Below are positions 58,326-64,000 of a stretch of 64,000 bases of DNA, piece by piece. Numbering within the stretch: the first letter of the stretch is position 1; every line of letters starts with the position of its first letter. The stretch covers positions 7,178,001 through 7,242,000 of the forward strand of contig NC_085920.1 of NCBI RefSeq assembly GCF_035222485.1. Reading direction: 5' to 3'. A model generated the notes under the pieces. That model was not told the origin of the DNA. It did not search any database and saw only the letters and a program-made list of their open reading frames with translations. Made by a program: the position numbers and the translations under genes. Source of the stretch: Podospora pseudoanserina. Lineage: Eukaryota; Ascomycota; Sordariomycetes; Sordariales; Podosporaceae.

Positions 58326-60926
58326 ATGTCTGGACGTGGCAGAGGTCGCGGCAGAGGTGGCGCTGGCACCGACACAGGTGCAGGTCGCGCCCGGCGTTCG
58401 ACTCGACAGGCCGCCGTACAGCAGCAAGAACAAAGTGAGCCCACCCCAAGCATCAACACCCAGTCTCCTGCTCAGCAGAGCAACCAAGCCATTCCGTCTC
58501 AGGATGGGCTCATGGGACCCCCCCCGCCTCCGGGCATTAAGAATGTTCAAGGTCCAAGCGTGTACCAGTTCTCACGAAGAGGCGCTCCCCGAAGTGAACG
58601 CGGCGGAAGTCTGGCAAGCCTCAACAGCGTTGCTGTCAGTGACTCTGTGTACACAGCAATGCCATCCCAGGCGGATCATCTGAGTGAGTCGGCCAGCTTG
58701 CCCGGTTCTCCCATTGTCGAAGGCGCCGACCTCGATTTGAACTTCATATTTCCTAGTTTGTTCTTATTGTTTTAGATTGGGTTTGATGAACTGGTTGCTG
58801 ACAATGTTCTAGACACTACCGGGCTCCCAGGTGCTGCTCTGGGAACCCCCATACGCCCAATTAATGTGCCAGTTCGAGCCACAAGTGTCCCGTTTTCTGT
58901 GAAGTACGAGACCCCTGGCAAGCGGGCGCGTCAAACTGTGTTCATGACCCGCAGATTACGCGACCTCAAAAATACAAGCGTCGAGTTCTTTGAGCATCTC
59001 TGCACTTATCAAGACGATGAAGGATGGGAGGAAGCCCATGAGCAGATCCGCTTTATCTATGATGCTTTCCGGAGGGTTTACGTTGGTAAGAACAGCGAGC
59101 CTACCATCGATCCCTCCTTTGTTCTTGAAGCCATGGGGCACCACGAAGGCACTCCTGCATGGTACGAGGCTTACCGGACTGTTTACCTCGCCAATCTCGC
59201 CGCGCTTCTTCAAGACATCCAGACAACGGAGCAGCAGGATTACTTGCCTCTCCTTCAGTCCTGGGAAGAGGACTTCCCCAAGTTTTACATACCAAAGGAC
59301 CAGGACATTGCGGGTGTTTCTGAGATGGTGATCGATATTCGGACGCAGCTCTCAATCTTCACCCTCAAGAAGTTCCGGCAAGATGGCTCCATCGACTTTC
59401 ATCCATACGAAAAGATTGCCAAGATTTGGAGCGGCGAGGATGTTTCGGCCAGCAAAGTGGAAGCTGCCTTGGGAGGAAACCAGGATGAACTTCAACTGAA
59501 ACCTGTTGACCCTGAGGACCCCGACTCAGCGCTGCACAGCGAGAGAGCGTGGACGCGGCTCAGATCGCTGTGCGAGCACTTTCTCAATCAACACTTGACG
59601 CCTGGTACCGAAAACGCTTTCGACCAAGCACTCAACCAACTTCAGTCCACTTATGACTTCTCTGAGTTTGTCAAACATCTCCGCGCGTTGGTCGAGGACA
59701 GCTTCCTCCGTACCAAGGAGGCTTTGGATGCTGCGGAACTCCCTCTGCCTGGCCAGTCATCCGATGCGAGTAGGATTGATTCGCAGATTCAAACCCAACT
59801 GGAAGCCGAAATGGCTCAAGATCCTGCTTCGTCATACAACGTCGGCTACCCTTCCTCATTGCCGACTTACCCAAGGATCCCCTATCCGGAGTTTAGCCAA
59901 GAGTCGAGCCCTGGATTCAGTGATCAGGCGCCGCGAAGCGGTTTCCAGAACGGAGCTATCTACGCTCAGTCTGCCGCACAGGTGACGACGACAACCGGCG
60001 GTAGGAAGAAACGCGGGGCGGCTGCTGCGGATGCCAGCGGTGACCAGGAGAATACTCAGCCGAAGAAGCGTGCTAGACGCAAGAAGAATGCCGATGCAGA
60101 GTCCGACCCGTCTGCCAACGGCCAAGTCGTTCCTGTCCAGCCGGCAGCTCCCATTCAGTACCCCCCTCTCCCCGGTACTCAGCTGGAGCCCGATTTTGAT
60201 GCTCTCACTCAGCGATCCAAGGAGATATCGGCTGCCAATCGGAAGGCCAGAGAGCCGCAAGTGCGCTCTGCCTGGGTACGGAATGATGTTCGGGAGTTGG
60301 TCAAGGCTGTTCACACATACGGCTGCAAGTGGAGTGTTATCGAGAAGCAAATCAAGGAGGGAAATATTCATTTCGAGCGGCCTCGGGATCAGCAAGCCCT
60401 CCGTGACAAGGCGCGCTTGCTCAAGCAAGATTTCCTCAAGTAAGTCAGCCTGTCATGGTGATCAGCACAATACCTTGCCACCGATTACTAACGTTCATTT
60501 CTCTCCAGGGTCGATGGCGTTCTCCCCAAGGGCTTTGATCTCGTCGTGCTGGGGAAGAAAGAGAGAGAAGCCGTCAAAGCTTGCGGCAAGAACCCCGACC
60601 GCAAAGAATCTGATCTTGATGCCAACGGCCATCCAATCAACACGGAATTTGGCGATTCCGTCACCGCCGCGGCCCATGCGGCACCTGTTGCGCAGATGGA
60701 CGCGCTTCCTCCTCCCCCGCCCCACGATCCCCAACTTCTCCAAGGTGCTGTGCATGGCGTGCAGGGCAACGATATCGGTATGGATGGCGGCCAAGATGGC
60801 ATGCAAGATAATGGGTTTTCCGAGCACGGTAAATCCGAAGCTGACCCGGTACACGACCCGGCGATGGACGCCTCTGCCGAAGCTCAGCCTGTGATCTCGG
60901 ACCTGCAGCCACTTACAACTGTCTAG
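58326..60926 (+). CDS. TBF1: TBF1-like telobox Myb DNA-binding protein with TRF-homology region
   Basis: Exons 58326-58683, 58813-60439 and 60509-60926 give 800 residues; donors GTGAGT and GTAAGT, acceptors GTTCTAG and CTCCAG. The N-terminus is an RGRGRGRGG box. Residues about 165-310 form a helical region (FFEHLCTYQDDEGWEEAHEQ, then IRFIYDAFRRVYVG) that fits a TRF-homology dimerisation domain. A basic nuclear-signal region follows (PKKRARRKK, about 535). The Myb/SANT domain is at about 603-662: WVRNDVRELVKAVHTYGCKW and then RDQQALRDKARLLKQDFLK, the telobox helix-3 pattern. The extension VDGVLPKGFDLVVLGKKERE after it resembles that of Tbf1. Tbf1 binds TTAGGG motifs at subtelomeres and promoters (family knowledge). 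The C-terminus is acidic and Gln/Pro-rich. Confidence 0.75.
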
Positions 60927-61636
60927 GACGCAGATTCTATAGCACAGTGGGCGTCGGACATTGGTGAGCCCAACTAGGGTCGACTTATCCCCTCCATGAC
61001 CGGTGTCTGCCGCCAATCCTCTGGTTATAACTACTATGAAATATTTTTATTTTTTATTTTTTTTTAGTTTTTTTTAAAGTTTTCTACATGGGAACCGTTG
61101 GGCGAGAAAAGATGTTGAATAACGTTAATGGGCACCATCGGTAGTATCTCCGTCAACTTTATGCGGACTGGAGAGGCAGCGAGTATCATTGTTAAAGTTT
61201 GTACCATCAAGGAAACCAAAAAATGGGTGGGAAAACTTGGGGTTTGATAGTTTAGCTAGGAGTCACAGTGTTTGTAGGGTTTCTTGTCGGAATAACTGTA
61301 GTCAACATGGCTATTTGTACAACTGTACTCGGTACTTCTTCGTGACATGCTGGCCACCTACGGTTCCTTTAATCTACAAGTTCAATGCTCTGTTTGATGT
61401 CGTCGAAAGGGGCATGCACGTGACCCCACAATCCGCAACATGGCAGCTGGGGGGGCTGGTCTGTGCGTCTCATTGTCACCCCCCTGAGCTGTGGGGGCGG
61501 TTCGGTGGCCGCTGAATGGCGCGGGCATTGGCCAGCAAGCCATCCATGAATTGGCAACGTCGCGAGTTGGATCTCAAACTGCTGAGCCCGACTTCCACAC
61601 AGCTCTACCAGCGCAAACCGTCTCGTTCTGCCCACC
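60927..61636. other. Spacer between the TBF1-like gene and SEC21
   Basis: Tandem genes. A T-rich run (61040-61080) follows the TBF1-like stop; the SEC21 promoter and leader lie before 61637. No gene recognised. Confidence 0.6.
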
Positions 61637-64000
61637 ATGAGCTACGGGAAGAAGGACGAGGATGCCGATACTGGTCTGGTCAAGATTGACCGGACCCAGG
61701 TTTTCCAAGAAGGTAGGAATCAACCGCTGCCGTTGCGTTATGCAGTGGCCATCAGCTAATTACGAACTGGCGGTCCGCAGCTCGACTGTTCAACAGCTCC
61801 CCCATCCAACCGCGAAGATGCCGCATTCTCTTGACCAAGATCGGCCTGCTCCTCTACACGGGCGAGAAGTTCCCTACCACGGAAGCAACCACTCTTTTTT
61901 TCGGCATCTCGAAGCTCTTCCAGAACAAAGATGCCAGTCTGCGCCAGATGGTCCACCTCATCATCAAGGAGCTCGCCAGCTCCGCCGAGGACATCATCAT
62001 GGTCACGAGCACCATCATGAAGGATACTGGAGGCAGTACGGATGCCATCTATCGCCCAAATGCCATCAGAGCGCTCTGCCGCATTATTGATGTACGAGCT
62101 GCGGCGTCCAAGTGTCTCTGCCCAGCTGGCTAACACTCCTAACCAAACAGGCTACCACTGTCCAGTCCATCGAGCGAGTCCTCAAAACTGCCATCGTCGA
62201 TAAGAACCCCACCGTTTCCTCTGCCGCTCTCGTTTCGTCGTACCACCTCCTCCCCATTGCCAGAGAAGTCGTCAAGAGATGGCAAAGCGAGACCCAGGAG
62301 GCGGCTGCTAGCACCAAGTCGTCCGGTGGCTTCTCGCTCGGCTTCTCTTCGTCTTCAGCCAACCTTCCCGTGAACAACTCCACGATGACCCAGTACCACG
62401 CTATCGGTCTGTTGTACCAGATGAGGATGCACGACAGGATGGCATTGGTGAAGATGGTGCAGCAGTTCGGTGCGGCCGGCGCTGTGAAGAACCCCGCCGC
62501 CATTGTCATGCTCGTCCGTCTTGCCGCCCAGCTGGCCGAGGAGGATGCCCAGCTCAGGAGGCCGATGATGCAGCTGCTGGATGGCTGGCTCAGGCATAAG
62601 AGCGAGATGGTCAACTTCGAGGCGGCCAAGGCTATCTGCGACATGCGGGACGTCACCGACGCCGAGGTTTCGCAGGCCGTCCACGTCCTCCAGCTCTTCC
62701 TCACCTCTCCTCGCGCTGTCACCAAGTTTGCGGCTCTTCGTATTCTGCACAACATCGCCTCGTTCAAGCCCAATGTTGTCAACGTCTGCAACCCCGACAT
62801 CGAGCTCCTCATCTCCAACAGCAACCGTTCCATTGCTACTTTCGCCATCACCACCCTGCTCAAGACCGGCAACGAGGCTAGTGTGGATCGTCTCATGAAG
62901 CAAATCTCCGGCTTCATGTCTGAGATCACGGATGAGTTCAAGATTACCATCGTGGAGGCCATCCGCACGCTTTGCCTCAAGTTCCCTAGCAAGCAGGCCG
63001 GCATGCTCCAGTTCCTCAGCGGCGTCCTGCGCGATGAGGGTGGCTATGAGTTCAAGCGCGCCGTGGTGGAGAGCATGTTTGACCTGATCAAGTTTGTCCC
63101 CGAGTCAAAGGAGGAGGCTCTCGCCCATCTGTGCGAATTCATCGAGGACTGCGAGTTTACCAAGCTTGCTGTTCGCATCCTGCATCTCCTTGGTGTGGAA
63201 GGCCCCAAGACCTCGCAGCCTACCAAGTACATCCGGTACATCTACAACCGTGTTGTGCTTGAAAACGCCCTTGTTCGCGCCGCCGCCGTCACCGCGTTGG
63301 CCAAGTTCGGTGTTGGCCAGAAGGACCCCGAGGTCAAGCGCAGTGTGGACGTTTTGCTCACCCGATGCTTGGACGATGTGGATGATGAGGTCCGTGATCG
63401 TGCTGCGCTCAACCTCAGCCTGATGCACGAGGAGGATGAGTTGGCGACGAGGTTCGTCAGGAACGACAGCATGTTCTCTCTTCCATACTTTGAGCACCAG
63501 CTCGTCATGTACGTCACATCTGATGACAAGTCTGTGTTTGACGACTCTTTCGACGTCTCCAAGATCCCAATTGTCACCCGGGAGCAGGCCGATGCGGAGG
63601 ACAGGACGAAGAAGCTCACGGCCACCACACCATCGCTCAAGCCACCAAAGACCGGCCCCACCAAGGCTGCTCCCTCGGCGGCCGACGCCGCGGCTTCTGC
63701 CACAGCTACCGCGCAAAAGTATGCCCAGGAGCTTTTGGCCATCCCAGAGCTCAAGGAGTTTGGTGCCGTGCTCAAATCCTCGCCTGTCGTGGAGCTCACG
63801 GAGGCCGAGACCGAGTACGTCGTCAGCGTGGTCAAGCACATCTTCAAGGAGCACATTGTGCTGCAGTATGAAGTCAAGAACACGCTTCCCGACACCGTAT
63901 TAGAAAATGTCTCCGTTGTGGCTACTCCTTCGGACGAGGAAGAGCTGCAAGAGGTGTTTATCATTCAGGCTGAGAAACTGGCTACGGATGAGCCAGGCAA
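61637..64000 (+). CDS. SEC21: Coatomer (COPI) gamma subunit SEC21, cut by the right edge
   Basis: Exons 61637-61712, 61781-62091 and 62151 onward give 745 residues, about four fifths of the usual roughly 900. Donors are GTAGGA and GTACGA; joins restore TQVFQEARLFNSSPIQ and CRIIDATTVQSIERV. The visible part is the N-terminal adaptin-like solenoid (CRILLTKIGLLLYTGE; LFFGISKLFQNKD; AIRALCRIID; LKTAIVDKNPTVSSAALV), then repeated helical hairpins through VRAAAVTALAKFGVG and DVDDEVRDRAALNL. A Pro/Ala-rich hinge (about 660-690) follows, and the start of the appendage domain (IFKEHIVLQYEVKNTL) reaches the edge. Gamma-COP is part of the F-subcomplex that coats Golgi-to-ER vesicles, and binds Arf1 and dilysine cargo signals (family knowledge). 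Confidence 0.95.

Overview
The window is nuclear DNA of a filamentous ascomycete, most likely a Sordariomycete close to Podospora/Neurospora (inference). Seen in sequence: GC-rich coding exons, short introns (mostly 50-130 nt) with GT..AG borders and CTRAY-like branch sites, AT-rich and microsatellite-rich spacers, TTAGGG-type motifs, and a filamentous-fungal ATP sulfurylase with a C-terminal APS-kinase-like domain. Eighteen protein genes are supported, two of them cut by the window edges. I see no transposon, CRISPR array, rRNA or convincing tRNA.

Layout, left to right: a minus-strand membrane protein running off the left edge; CTI6-like PHD protein (+); mitochondrial GTPase MTG1 (+) converging on the SLS1/RMP1 mitochondrial protein (-); the MAGE-family protein NSE3 (+); the small splicing factor SF3B5/YSF3 (-) divergent from a Cys-rich zinc-finger protein (+); PalI/Rim9 pH sensor (-); a 3 kb gene-poor stretch; an ABC1/ADCK-type mitochondrial kinase-like protein (+); a second gene-poor stretch; a divergent septin-type GTPase (+); a Pro-rich unknown protein (-); an Arg-Glu/Arg-Asp-rich unknown protein (-); ATP sulfurylase (-); a giant mucin-like secreted protein of about 2600 residues (-); an RRT8/EI24-like membrane protein (-); a GDT1 cation transporter (-); a TBF1-like telobox Myb protein (+); and coatomer gamma (SEC21, +) running off the right edge.

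The genes are a mix of housekeeping functions, not one pathway or cluster: chromatin (CTI6, NSE3, TBF1-like), mitochondria (MTG1, SLS1, ABC1), splicing (SF3B5), sulfur assimilation (ATP sulfurylase), secretory pathway (GDT1, SEC21), pH sensing (PalI) and cell surface (mucin-like protein). Exon structures were worked out by hand from splice sites; each multi-exon model given closes in frame.

Most notable: the giant protein with about 50 tandem units, nearly all carrying one N-glycosylation sequon in an aromatic-Pro-x-x-Asn-x-Ser/Thr motif; the TBF1-like gene with two telomere-repeat motifs in its own upstream region; and the SF3B5 gene, whose first intron appears to be a GC-AG intron placed directly after the ATG.
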